From NCBI GenBank assembly GCA_036558645.1, contig DATBFG010000097.1, positions 1-53,139 of the forward strand: DNA of 53,139 bases. The letters are read 5' to 3'. Positions 43,233 to 51,694 of the stretch are shown piece by piece; the first letter of the stretch is position 1; the number at the start of each line of letters is the position of its first letter. The DNA comes from DATBFG01 sp036558645 (GTDB lineage Bacteria > Acidobacteriota > Terriglobia > Terriglobales > Acidobacteriaceae). The translations under genes were made by a program, and so were the position numbers. The notes under the pieces are model-generated. The model searched no databases. It was not told the origin of the DNA and saw only the letters and a list, made by a program, of their open reading frames with translations.

Positions 43233-43693
43233 GTGTCTTACCTTTCTTGCTGGCCCATTTTCGGTTGTACTACCCATTCAAAATACGCCAAAGTGTTCCA
43301 CCGAAACATTCGCTTGGGCCTGGGCTAGCGCTCCGCACACGTCCAGCATTTTATGCTATCGATCCAACTCGCGATCGAAACATAGCAAACATCGAAGATT
43401 TGAAGATGAACGAACATCACCAGCCCCTCACACGCCGAAGCAATTTAACTATAAGACAGGAGTCAACGCCGACTTTACTGTTGTCTTTGTTGACAGGAAC
43501 GCGATCTCGCATTCACGCGATTCATCTCGTCGGCGGGAAGCTGTGCTAGACAAACCTTGATGATTGCGGGCCGCTTGGAAAGGTCGCTACGCTTCCGCCC
43601 TGCTGGCGTATTCCGGACGTCGGCTGCGGCAACCCCGCCCCAATCGCCGCGGCCCCTGGTAAATGCCATCGCATTGTTGGATAGACCGATGGT
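43233..43693. other. Intergenic region, nothing recognised
   Basis: About 460 bp between the oxidoreductase start and the stop of the NnrS-like gene have several overlapping short frames on both strands but none with family features. It should contain the promoter of the oxidoreductase gene. Confidence 0.4.
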
Positions 43694-45028
43694 TTAAACG
43701 GCAGATCTCGAACCTGTCAATAGATGCGCTGGCCGACGAAAGAATGTCGCGATCAAGTTGGTCGCAAAGAGCAACACCGCCGTCAATTCGATGACTGCCG
43801 AGGCGGGGAGAATCCGCCATGCCAGCGCCAAATTCTGCTCATACGCGGGGATCTCGGTTAGCACTCGCAAGAAACATCCGAAATTCAGCAGACATAGCGC
43901 GGCAAACATGAGCCGTTTGCTGAAAAGAACGCGCATGCCGCAGAAAGCCGGCAGGACACGCTGCCCGATTGCGAACACCATGGTGGCGAGGAAACCAACG
44001 GTGAGGGCGTGCCGCGATGCTCCGCCGATTCCGCCCTTGCGGTCAAGGAGTGAAGCGCATACTGATAGGCCGGCCGCCGCTACGAGCCAAACGTAAGCGC
44101 CTCGAACAAAGTACGGGAAGCTCGGGTGAATGCCACTCAATTTGGGCGGCTGAACACCCGATTCAAAGATATGAAGCGAGCGAACCGCGACGAACGACGC
44201 CCCAAGCAGCAAGAGCGCGCACAGTGTTGATGCGCTTGCAAGTCCGGCGGCGACTCCGGCAAGAAGCATCGCCAGAGCGATCATCAGCCCGCGGGCATTT
44301 GGCTGGGGCAAGCCCAGAAATACAGGAAGCCAGCGAGCGTTAAAACCCCAGACCGAAACAACAAGAAATGCCCAGGCCGAGATCAAGAGCAGATGCCGGT
44401 CCGCTCCCTGCGGCAGGGCCGGGACAGCCTCTATAAAGGAAGCGCAGAGAGCAGCGCCCAGGTTCAGCAGCAAAGACAGAAGAAACGCGAACGTCGAAGC
44501 GATGACCAGGCGCATCCAAACTTCGGGAGTACGAGGTGCTGCAGAAGTATCTGTCGTCCGAGGCGCTTTATGCTGCCTTACAGTCAAAAAGAACAGAAGG
44601 AACCCTGCCAGTTCGAGTGCTGCCGAAACAGGAAGCATCACGCGCCAGTGCCATTCATAAATGCCAATTACCCAACGCAAGCTGATCCCTGACGTCCACA
44701 GCACCCAACTCTCCCAGCCGCGACGTACTGCGAAGGGCATTAGCCGCCCCATCTTCGATAACGAGTAGAAGCCGATTCCGATGACAAACGTACTGATCCA
44801 GCCGAAGATCTGAGCTTGCCCATGCGCTTGAATCCACGCTTGAGACAACGAGTGTGAAGAACGATTACTGCTTATCGAAATGAGATTCCACACTCCCAGA
44901 AACGTTCCGGGCAGAAGCAGGAATGCCAGTCCTGTCGAAATGAATGCGGTCACCAGGCGCTGGAGCGACTGTTCGCGCAAGACGGCTTCCTGCGCACCGG
45001 GCTCGCGCTTCGATTTCTCGACTTGCAT
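43694..45028 (-). CDS. NnrS-family membrane protein
   Basis: The ATG at 45028, 8 bp after the ric stop, is preferred; the open frame reaches 45112 but that part overlaps ric. The 444-residue protein has about 11-12 membrane segments. Features in common with NnrS are AWIQAHGQAQIFGWISTFVI (HxHxQxxG-like first histidine region) and SRHALTVGFLATMVFAIGQR with VLPAFCGM. NnrS is a haem- and copper-containing membrane protein that protects cells from nitric oxide and related stress. The arrangement ric-nnrS and the Crp/Fnr gene upstream support this function. Confidence 0.75.
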   Translation of the reverse strand: MQVEKSKREPGAQEAVLREQSLQRLVTAFISTGLAFLLLPGTFLGVWNLISISSNRSSHSLSQAWIQAHGQAQIFGWISTFVIGIGFYSLSKMGRLMPFAVRRGWESWVLWTSGISLRWVIGIYEWHWRVMLPVSAALELAGFLLFFLTVRQHKAPRTTDTSAAPRTPEVWMRLVIASTFAFLLSLLLNLGAALCASFIEAVPALPQGADRHLLLISAWAFLVVSVWGFNARWLPVFLGLPQPNARGLMIALAMLLAGVAAGLASASTLCALLLLGASFVAVRSLHIFESGVQPPKLSGIHPSFPYFVRGAYVWLVAAAGLSVCASLLDRKGGIGGASRHALTVGFLATMVFAIGQRVLPAFCGMRVLFSKRLMFAALCLLNFGCFLRVLTEIPAYEQNLALAWRILPASAVIELTAVLLFATNLIATFFRRPAHLLTGSRSAV

Positions 45029-45035
45029 GAGTGCT

Positions 45036-45800
45036 CTAATGCGTTTTTTCGAATTCGAGAGCGCGCGGGAACAAAATGTTGTTCTCGAGATGAATGTGCT
45101 GGTGGAGATCACGCTCGAGATCAGCGAGACCGTGGTACAGTGCCTGGAAGCTCATGCAGGCGCCTGCGGGCGGCTGGAAATCATTGGTCAAAGAGCGGAG
45201 ACTTCGCAGTAATTCACCGGTATCGTCGTGATCCGCCATCATGTGCCGGATGGGATTCATTAAAGTGCCAAAAAAGGCGGGGGGAGGAGTAGTTCCGTTT
45301 TTCGCAGCCTCTTCGATAGTCTTCAGATGCGGAAAAAGGACTTGCTCTTCTTTGAGCATGTGCGTAGACATTTCGTTTGCCATGGCGTTCACAAGTTCGC
45401 GGATCCGGCCGAGTTGAGGATGCCGGTCGCTATGCCGCAGAAAGACCTTTTCAGCGAGGGCGGTTAGCCGGTTCAACTCGCGGCGGGCGTAACAGTGGTG
45501 CTGCTCGACAATATGATCGGCGAGTTTACCCAAAGAGCAAGTCATCCAGTGGCCATCTTCTTTTGAAGGCCTTGGGACGAGCGCATTTGCCAGGTCTGTT
45601 AGGACTTTGTCGAGCGGAATGTTCCGTCTCTTACATGCTTCTTCGAGCGACCTGCTGCCGCCACAGCAATAATCAATGCCGAGCGCCTCGAATACGGGTA
45701 CCGCCGCAGGGTGTTCCTGCACAATCTCACGAACGGTTTGAGCGGTATCAATTGATTGAGTCTTTGACTCGCTGAAATCCGCGATCTCATTTATTGTCAT
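45036..45800 (-). CDS. ric: Iron-sulfur cluster repair di-iron protein (Ric/YtfE/ScdA)
   Basis: The 254-residue protein has the N-terminal ScdA domain with the double cysteine in LGIDYCCGGSRSLEEAC, then a hemerythrin-like domain with histidines in DHIVEQHHCYARREL, MSTHMLKEEQVLFPHL, IRHMMADHDDTGELL and HQHIHLENNILFPRA that hold a di-iron centre. It repairs Fe-S clusters damaged by nitric oxide or oxidative stress. AAGG lies 5 nt before the ATG. An FNR-type palindrome sits 46 bp upstream. The first ~17 residues are encoded by DNA that resembles the intergenic 31-bp repeat. Confidence 0.93.
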   Translation of the reverse strand: MTINEIADFSESKTQSIDTAQTVREIVQEHPAAVPVFEALGIDYCCGGSRSLEEACKRRNIPLDKVLTDLANALVPRPSKEDGHWMTCSLGKLADHIVEQHHCYARRELNRLTALAEKVFLRHSDRHPQLGRIRELVNAMANEMSTHMLKEEQVLFPHLKTIEEAAKNGTTPPPAFFGTLMNPIRHMMADHDDTGELLRSLRSLTNDFQPPAGACMSFQALYHGLADLERDLHQHIHLENNILFPRALEFEKTH

Positions 45801-45846
45801 AAAGCCTTACCTGTTTCCAGGCTAGGCGGTCCGGCGGGCGTAGCCA

Positions 45847-45860
45847 GTGACTTTAGTCAC
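45847..45860 (-). promoter_or_regulatory. FNR/DNR-type operator upstream of ric
   Basis: GTGACTTTAGTCAC is a perfect 5-4-5 inverted repeat, 46 bp before the ric start and 24 bp after the stop of the Crp/Fnr gene. Read on the minus strand its surroundings (GGTGACTAAAGTCACT) match the operator at 46635 at 15 of 16 positions. Confidence 0.7.
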
Positions 45861-45884
45861 CAGATTCCGAAGATGAAGCGCTTT

Positions 45885-46592
45885 TCAGATCCCTGACGCG
45901 AGATCGGATTCGAGCCCTTCGTGATCGAGGACCGTGACCTCCCGGCCTTTGATCTGGATCAGACCTTGCGCCTGAAGCCGGGCCAGGTTTCGCGAGACCA
46001 GTTCGCGAACCGTGCCGATGTGAGCGGCCAGATCCTGATGGCTGAGGGGAAGTTCGAAGACAGTTCCTCGTTCCTCTCGCCGCCCATGCGTTTGGGCTTC
46101 CCGGAGCAGCCAGGCGATCAGGCGGTGACGAACTGTTGTGAAGGAAAGCTCCTCAATGATGCCGACTAGCCGCCGGAGTCGTGCGCCCACTACTTGTAAC
46201 ACTTTCAGAGCTACTTCCGGGTGCTCCAGGCAGCAGGCGCGGAAGTCATTGCGCGAGACAAACAAAAGCTGCGATTCCTCCACGGCGGCGGCAGAGGCCG
46301 GGTAAGAACCGCCATCGAATACGGGCAATTCGGCGATCGATCCCCCCGGGCCTTCTACGGTTAAGACTTGTTCCCTGCCAGCCGGGGACGTTTTAAAGAT
46401 CCGCACCTGCCCCGAAGCGATCACGTACAGTCCGGCACATGGCTCACCTTCGCTGAATAACAGCTCACCTGGCGAGAAGCGGCGAATTACCGTACGCCCG
46501 GCGATGGCAGCCAGCTCCGAGTCGTCCAGGCCGGTAAACAACGGAGTTGCCTGCAGAGTAGCAACAATTGCGGGCGTCTTGGGGGCGGACAT
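45885..46592 (-). CDS. Crp/Fnr-family transcriptional regulator (DNR-like)
   Basis: The 235-residue protein has a cyclic-nucleotide-type sensor domain (PLFTGLDDSELAAIAGRTVI, FSPGELLFSEGEPCAGLYVI, SGQVRIFKTSPAGREQVL) and a winged-helix Crp domain (LSHQDLAAHIGTVRELVSRN). The N-terminal cysteine cluster of oxygen-sensing FNR is absent, and the motif for cAMP binding is incomplete, so it is closer to DNR/NnrR-type regulators of the nitric-oxide response. The recognition helix contains TVRELVSR, with the ExxSR type seen in FNR-like proteins. It precedes ric and nnrS on the same strand. A palindrome 42 bp before its start suggests autoregulation. Confidence 0.88.
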   Translation of the reverse strand: MSAPKTPAIVATLQATPLFTGLDDSELAAIAGRTVIRRFSPGELLFSEGEPCAGLYVIASGQVRIFKTSPAGREQVLTVEGPGGSIAELPVFDGGSYPASAAAVEESQLLFVSRNDFRACCLEHPEVALKVLQVVGARLRRLVGIIEELSFTTVRHRLIAWLLREAQTHGRREERGTVFELPLSHQDLAAHIGTVRELVSRNLARLQAQGLIQIKGREVTVLDHEGLESDLASGI

Positions 46593-46634
46593 CGCGAAAC
46601 AAGGAGGCTCAAGCGCAGAAATGATTCATTTCCG

Positions 46635-46648
46635 GTGACCAAAGTCAC
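46635..46648. promoter_or_regulatory. FNR/DNR-type operator in the regulator-E1 divergent gap
   Basis: GTGACCAAAGTCAC is a 5-4-5 inverted repeat 42 bp upstream of the Crp/Fnr start (minus strand) and 56 bp upstream of the 2-oxoacid dehydrogenase start (plus strand). The wider block GGTGACCAAAGTCACT is nearly identical to the one before ric. Confidence 0.7.
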
Positions 46649-46704
46649 TTCGATCGATCACGTTTTGGGCAAACAGTGAAATTAGGCAACCGGAAAGGAT
46701 TCGC

Positions 46705-48729
46705 ATGGCCACCAGCCTGATCGAGCAACCGCATACACAAGCCTTTGCTTCAAGTGACTTTACTCTGAAACTCTATCGCAAAGTGCTGACGGTCTTCTAC
46801 GTTGAGGAACGAATGAAGGTCTTCGCACGTCAGGGCAAATGCTCCTTTGTAGCTTCCAGCCGTGGACACGAGGTAACGCAGGCGTCGATCGCTCTGCTCT
46901 TAAAGCCCGGCCACGACTGGTTCTTTACCTACTATCGCTCAAAGGGAACAGCAGTAGGCCTGGGACTTGCGCTGAAAGACGTCTTCCTGGGAATGCTGGG
47001 GCGGGACAGCGATCCGAATTCCGGCGGGCGCAATATGCCGGAGCATTTCTCCTCGCGCGAGCTGAACCTGGTTGCCCAAACAGCCTGTACCGGCTCACAG
47101 TATCTTCCCGCTGCCGGCGCTGCCAAAGCGCTGAAGGCAGATGGCAAGGATGCCGTCGTATATGTGGAGTCCGGTGAGGGGGCAACGAGCGAAGGCGAAT
47201 TTTTCGAGGCGCTGAACTGGGCGGCGAGAGAAGCTCTGCCGATGCTGTTTGTAGTCCAGAACAATGGCTTCGCCATCAGCGTGCCGCAGCGGATACAGAC
47301 CGCGTCTTCTGTTCGAAAGATTGCCGAGGGCTTCGGTGTGCGCGCCGTAGAACTCGATGGAACTTCCTTTGAAGCGCTGTATAGGAATGTTCCGGAGCTG
47401 ATTCAGTGGATCCGTGCGGGGAATGGCCCCGTGCTGATCGAGGCGAAGGTCGTACGGCTCGATCCCCATTCTTCATCCGACGATCATCGAAAATACCGCA
47501 CTGACGACGAGATCCTTCACGCGTTGGAATGGGATCCGCTCCTCAAAATGGAAGCCAGAATTCTGGAAGAACAGATACTGAACGAGGCCGGGATGAAGCG
47601 CCTCCGCCACGAGATCAAGGCGGAAGTAGACAACGCGGCGGACTGGGCTGATGCACAACCCGAGCCGGAGGGTGGTGATCTGACGGCGCACATTTATGCC
47701 GGAGCGCGCCCTGCAGCCATTGAATCTCCCCAGTACCTGTCGCCGGAACCGATTACGTTCATTGATGCAATCAACCACGGGCTCCGCGAAGAACTGGAGC
47801 GTAATTCCAAGATCGTCATGTGGGGCGAGGATATCGCTGATCCCAAGGGAGGCGTTTTCGGTGTCACTCGCGGGCTCGCCCATGCATTTGGCAATCGCGT
47901 GAGTAACTCACCGCTGGCGGAAGCGAGCATCGCCGGCGTGGCGGGCGGAATGGCGATCGCCGGCTATAAGCCCATCGTCGAAATTCAATTCGCTGATTAT
48001 CTTTGGCCCGCCGCAATGCAACTCAGGGACGAGATTCCGACCGTGCGCTGGAGGAGTAACGGTACGTGGACTTGTCCTGTTGTGGTGCGTATCCCCGTCG
48101 GTGGATACATCAAAGGGGGGCCCTGGCATTCCACCTGCGTCGAGAGCTTCTTCTCGCACATTCCGGGCTGGCGTGTCGTATTCCCTAGTTGCGCCGAAGA
48201 CGCTAAGGGGCTGATCAAGACCGCCGCGCGATCGGAAGATCCGGTTATTTTTCTGGAACACAAGGGATTGTATCGCCGTCCCCAAGCGAAGACGCCCGAA
48301 CCCGATCCTAACTATCTCGTGCCGTTCGGGAGTGGACGAATCCGACGCGAAGGTACCGATGTCACCATCGTGACCTGGGGGAGCACGGTCTACCACGCCC
48401 TCGATGTTGCGCGGCAGTTCGAGCAACGCGGCCGGTTAGTTGAAGTACTCGATCTGCGATCCATAGTTCCTCTCGATGAAGACCTGATTTACAGCAGCGT
48501 TCGAAAAACAAACCGCGTAATCATCGCTCACGAGGATTCGCTCACCATGGGATACGGCGCCGAGATAGCCGCTCGTATTGCATCCAACTGTATCGATGCT
48601 CTCGACGCGCCCGTTTTGCGCGTGGCCGCGCAGGATTCGTTTGTACCTTCAGCCCCAGCGCTCGAAGCATTGGTTCTGCCTTCCGCCAAAGATCTGGCCA
48701 ATGCCGTTGAGCGGATTCTGACGTTCTGA
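46705..48729 (+). CDS. Fused alpha-beta E1 of a 2-oxoacid dehydrogenase complex
   Basis: The 674-residue protein joins the two E1 subunits. Residues 20-330 are the alpha part with the TPP motif GEGATSEGEFFEALNWAARE ending in QNN, and YYRSKGTAVGLGL. Residues 345-674 are the beta part (EPITFIDAINHGLREELERN, GEDIADPKGGVFGVTRGLAH, and LEHKGLYRRPQAK). It decarboxylates pyruvate or branched-chain 2-oxoacids for acyl-CoA formation with E2 and E3. No E2 (lipoyl acyltransferase) or E3 gene is adjacent. AAGGA lies 5 nt before the ATG. The upstream palindrome may place it under the Crp/Fnr regulator. The exact substrate cannot be read from the sequence. Confidence 0.9.
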   Translation: MATSLIEQPHTQAFASSDFTLKLYRKVLTVFYVEERMKVFARQGKCSFVASSRGHEVTQASIALLLKPGHDWFFTYYRSKGTAVGLGLALKDVFLGMLGRDSDPNSGGRNMPEHFSSRELNLVAQTACTGSQYLPAAGAAKALKADGKDAVVYVESGEGATSEGEFFEALNWAAREALPMLFVVQNNGFAISVPQRIQTASSVRKIAEGFGVRAVELDGTSFEALYRNVPELIQWIRAGNGPVLIEAKVVRLDPHSSSDDHRKYRTDDEILHALEWDPLLKMEARILEEQILNEAGMKRLRHEIKAEVDNAADWADAQPEPEGGDLTAHIYAGARPAAIESPQYLSPEPITFIDAINHGLREELERNSKIVMWGEDIADPKGGVFGVTRGLAHAFGNRVSNSPLAEASIAGVAGGMAIAGYKPIVEIQFADYLWPAAMQLRDEIPTVRWRSNGTWTCPVVVRIPVGGYIKGGPWHSTCVESFFSHIPGWRVVFPSCAEDAKGLIKTAARSEDPVIFLEHKGLYRRPQAKTPEPDPNYLVPFGSGRIRREGTDVTIVTWGSTVYHALDVARQFEQRGRLVEVLDLRSIVPLDEDLIYSSVRKTNRVIIAHEDSLTMGYGAEIAARIASNCIDALDAPVLRVAAQDSFVPSAPALEALVLPSAKDLANAVERILTF

Positions 48730-48739
48730 CAAACTGAAT

Positions 48740-48763
48740 AACCCCGGTTTCAAGCCGGAGGTT
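48740..48763 (+). terminator. Hairpin after the E1 gene, possible terminator
   Basis: AACCCCGG pairs with CCGGAGGTT (one bulged A) around a 7-nt loop, 10 bp after the E1 stop. There is no following T-run, so it may work as a processing or Rho-linked element rather than a classic intrinsic terminator. Confidence 0.4.
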
Positions 48764-49003
48764 AATACAGCGCGTCGAGTTGAGTTCGCCTTCGAGCGCA
48801 AGCTAGAGTTCAACAAAGCAGAGCAGGTAGCAGGCTCATCTCGGGGTTGGGTCATTTCACTCAGTATGCGCGGAATTTAACGCTGGAAGGGGCTTCTGAG
48901 CGAGTTGTTGCCATCCAAAGCGCTGTTGTTCGATCGCAAGACTTTGGCGAGCTGGTTGCGTTACACCGAAGCGAGCCAGGCCCTTCGCCTGTTGAGGATG
49001 CCC

Positions 49004-49960
49004 ATGAAGTTCAACCATATTCTCTTTCCAACAGATTTCTCCGAGCGGAGCCGCGCACTCAATCAACAGGTCGAGTGGTTGGCCACCCGCTTTGGTTCCC
49101 ATGTCACATTGATGCACGTTTTCGAGATGCCGGCAGCCTGGTACGGAGCGGGTGAGGCTTCCTTCCTCAATATGGATTGTGTCAACCTCCTCAGGAACTC
49201 CGCACAGCAATCCCTAAGAGACTACGCACTCCAGATCCCGAAAGCACGTCTGCAACACGTCGTTGCCGAGGGCAATGTTGCGGGCGAAATCCTTAACTTT
49301 GCCAGCGCGCATGAGGTGGATCTCATCGTGATGGGTACCCACGGCTATGGAGCCATTCAGGGTTGGCTCTTGGGTTCCGTAACGGGGAAGGTACTGCACG
49401 GCTCGAAATGCGCCGTCTGGACTGATTCGCCGTTCCATGCGCGGCGGAACGATTCCGGCATCTCGACGATTCTGTGCGCGGTCGAACTCATAGAGGAAGC
49501 TGTCCCCCTGCTGCAATTTGTCAAGCAGTTGGCCACGGAATTGGGAGCGACTGTACGGTTGTTTCATAGTGTGCCCGAACTGGAGACCCGGCCGAACCGG
49601 CATTTCGATTTGGACCTGCATCAATACCTGATGGAATCGGCGCGCGTGGAGATCGCCAAACTCCAACGCGAAGCCGGAACCGAGTTCCCACTCAGCGTCA
49701 GCGGAGTAGGGATATCAGACGGACTTACGGCAGCAGCCAGCGAGTATGGGGCGGACCTGGTTGTGATCGGGCGCGGCAAAGCGCAAAAGCTGCTGGGCAG
49801 GTTCCAGACACGCGCTTACGAGATTATTCGGTCTGCTCCTTGCCCGGTGCTCAGCTACTCTGTGAACCAGCCAAGCCATATTTCTTCATCTTGTATCGAA
49901 GAGCATCTCTCCCAATGCGCAGGAGGCGCGCGGCTTCTGACTGGTTCCCCGCAGCCGTAG
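49004..49960 (+). CDS. Tandem universal stress protein (two UspA domains)
   Basis: The ATG at 49004 is preferred, with GAGG 6 nt upstream and the family start FNHILFPTDFSE right after it; the frame is open from 48905. The 318-residue protein has two Usp domains. The first keeps the ATP-binding pattern G-x2-G-x9-G-S/T in GTHGYGAIQGWLLGS. The second (ILCAVELIEEAVPLLQFV to VVIGRGKAQKLLGRFQTRAY) is less exact. The family's usual end is near SAPCPVLSYSV; about 30 further residues are encoded antisense to the NtrC-type gene, with a 110-bp convergent overlap. Usp proteins support survival in stress. Confidence 0.85.
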   Translation: MKFNHILFPTDFSERSRALNQQVEWLATRFGSHVTLMHVFEMPAAWYGAGEASFLNMDCVNLLRNSAQQSLRDYALQIPKARLQHVVAEGNVAGEILNFASAHEVDLIVMGTHGYGAIQGWLLGSVTGKVLHGSKCAVWTDSPFHARRNDSGISTILCAVELIEEAVPLLQFVKQLATELGATVRLFHSVPELETRPNRHFDLDLHQYLMESARVEIAKLQREAGTEFPLSVSGVGISDGLTAAASEYGADLVVIGRGKAQKLLGRFQTRAYEIIRSAPCPVLSYSVNQPSHISSSCIEEHLSQCAGGARLLTGSPQP

Positions 49961-51317
49961 CCAGGGCATCCGAGATCAGACGCCGCTCGGTATCTTCGAG
50001 CATCGACGCCGACGGGTCCGCTTGGGGAACTCCCGTAGCGGCTGTTGATGCGAGTTGCGGAGGTACGTTTGGAGAAGATTCGGGGCCCCGGAGATATTCG
50101 GGCAACTCGCCGACGTCGATTGTGTCGCTTAAAACCATCATGCAGGCGTGCCCGATCGCATTCTCGAGCTCCCGCACATTTCCCGGCCAGTCGTACCGGC
50201 TGAGGGCAATGCTGGCGCGCGGCGTCAATCCGCGAACAGGCTTGTCAAACTGTCTGGAAAACTTATCGATGAAATGCCTTGCCAGCAATGGCAGATCCTC
50301 CTTCCGCTCAGCAAGGGAGGGTATACGCATTTCCACCATCGAAAGCCGGTAATAGAGATCCTCGCGGAATTTGCCCTCTCGAATCATGGCGCGGAGGTCC
50401 CGGTGCGTTGCGGCAATTACGCGCAGATTTACCTTACGGGCCTGCAGCGATCCCACGCGCTGGACCTCTTGATTCTGAATCGTGCGTAAAAGTTTGGCTT
50501 GTGTTCCGAATGGCATGTCGCCGATTTCGTCCAAAAAGAGGGCGCCACCGCTCGCGTGTTCTACCAGTCCGACTTTGTCGTGCGTGGCACCCGTAAAGGA
50601 GCCTTTGACATGTCCGAACAGTTCGCTCTCGAAAAGGGTCTCGACGACTGCGGAACAGTTGACCACCACGAGATTTCCCGACGACGCCGGGCTGAGCCGG
50701 TGCAGAGCTTGCGCAACCAGTTCCTTACCGGAGCCCGTCGGGCCGCTGATCAAAACCGTTCGAAAGTGGGGAGCGATCCGGCGAATTCGTGAAAACAGCT
50801 CCCACATCACCGGGCTATTACCGATAATGCGCTCGAATTGAGCGCTGGCGCGCAGCTCGTCTTGGATCTCCAACGTCCGCTGGCGGCGGCGCACGTCCTC
50901 GATCATGGCGCGGAATCGCTCCCGCAGCGCCGGCACGGAGATCGGCTTATTCAGGTAGTCGCTGGCTCCTTTCCGGATCGCCTCTACGGCTGATTCGGTC
51001 GAATAATGAGCCGTCATGAGAAGCACTTCGATGGCAGGATCAAAGTTGACAATCCGTTCAAGCAACTCGATGCCGCTCATCTTCGGCATCACCAAGTCGG
51101 TCAGGACGATGTGAGGATGTTTTTGGAAGATGAGATCCAAGCCTTCCTCGGGATCGGCCGCAGTCCAAACTTCGAGCCCTGGTTGCTCCAAAGCCGTGGC
51201 CAGAAGTTCGAGGCTGCCCGGATTATCGTCCACGATAACCAGGGAAACATTGGGCAGACCCGCCGGTTTTTCTTTTCTCTTGTTCTGTGCTTCAGAAGCT
51301 TTCTCGCTGGTTTGCAT
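49851..51317 (-). CDS. Sigma-54-dependent NtrC-type response regulator
   Basis: The start is an ATG at 51317 that overlaps the preceding receiver gene stop (TGATG). The 488-residue protein has a receiver domain (VSLVIVDDNPGSLELL, phospho-acceptor D74 in VLTDLVMPKMSG, KPIS), an AAA+ domain (GPTGSGKELVAQALH Walker A, GGALFLDEIGDMP Walker B) and a Fis-type helix-turn-helix (NQSEAARLLRIGRDALRYKM). The sigma-54 contact loop reads GSFTGA in place of the usual GAFTGA. It would activate sigma-54 promoters when phosphorylated, most likely by the kinase at the start of this operon. Its targets are unknown. Confidence 0.93.
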   Translation of the reverse strand: MQTSEKASEAQNKRKEKPAGLPNVSLVIVDDNPGSLELLATALEQPGLEVWTAADPEEGLDLIFQKHPHIVLTDLVMPKMSGIELLERIVNFDPAIEVLLMTAHYSTESAVEAIRKGASDYLNKPISVPALRERFRAMIEDVRRRQRTLEIQDELRASAQFERIIGNSPVMWELFSRIRRIAPHFRTVLISGPTGSGKELVAQALHRLSPASSGNLVVVNCSAVVETLFESELFGHVKGSFTGATHDKVGLVEHASGGALFLDEIGDMPFGTQAKLLRTIQNQEVQRVGSLQARKVNLRVIAATHRDLRAMIREGKFREDLYYRLSMVEMRIPSLAERKEDLPLLARHFIDKFSRQFDKPVRGLTPRASIALSRYDWPGNVRELENAIGHACMMVLSDTIDVGELPEYLRGPESSPNVPPQLASTAATGVPQADPSASMLEDTERRLISDALATAAGNQSEAARLLRIGRDALRYKMKKYGLAGSQSS

Positions 51318-51694
51318 CAAAGGACCTTTGTACTCCCAATAAGGCGTTCCGTTTGTGCGCGCAGGACTCTCAAATCGACCGGCTTCGCGATATAGGCAGA
51401 AAACCCGGCCGACAGCGCACGCTCGCGATCACCATGCATGGCGCTGGCGGTCAAGGCAACGATCGGAATACTCGCAAAGTTGGGATTCTTTCTCAACTCG
51501 GCCAACACCTCAAACCCATTTATCTTTGGCATCTGCAGATCGAGCAGAATGAGATCGACCGGATCCCCTCGAGCCTTCTCTAGAGCTTCCTCGCCATTCA
51601 CCGCTTCCACAACTTCATAACCGGCGCTTTCAAGCACGATACGGATCAATTCGAGGCTCGCGGGCCGGTCTTCGGCAACCAGAATCCGTTTCAT
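51317..51694 (-). CDS. Single-domain response regulator (CheY/DivK-like)
   Basis: The 125-residue protein starts at the ATG at 51694, which overlaps the kinase stop (ATGA). It is a receiver domain alone: MKRILVAEDRPASLELIRIV with the acid pocket, phospho-acceptor D52 in LILLDLQMPKINGFEVL, TALTA-type threonine and K in YIAKPVD. There is no output domain. It may pass or drain phosphate between the histidine kinase and other partners, as in DivK-like branches. The open frame reaches 51982, but the extra part is antisense-like filler over the kinase gene. Confidence 0.93.
   Translation of the reverse strand: MKRILVAEDRPASLELIRIVLESAGYEVVEAVNGEEALEKARGDPVDLILLDLQMPKINGFEVLAELRKNPNFASIPIVALTASAMHGDRERALSAGFSAYIAKPVDLRVLRAQTERLIGSTKVL

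Noticed and set aside
43694..46592. A denitrification gene cluster
   Set aside because: NnrS-like, Ric and a DNR-like regulator are present, but no nir, nor or nos genes; NO protection is the better reading.
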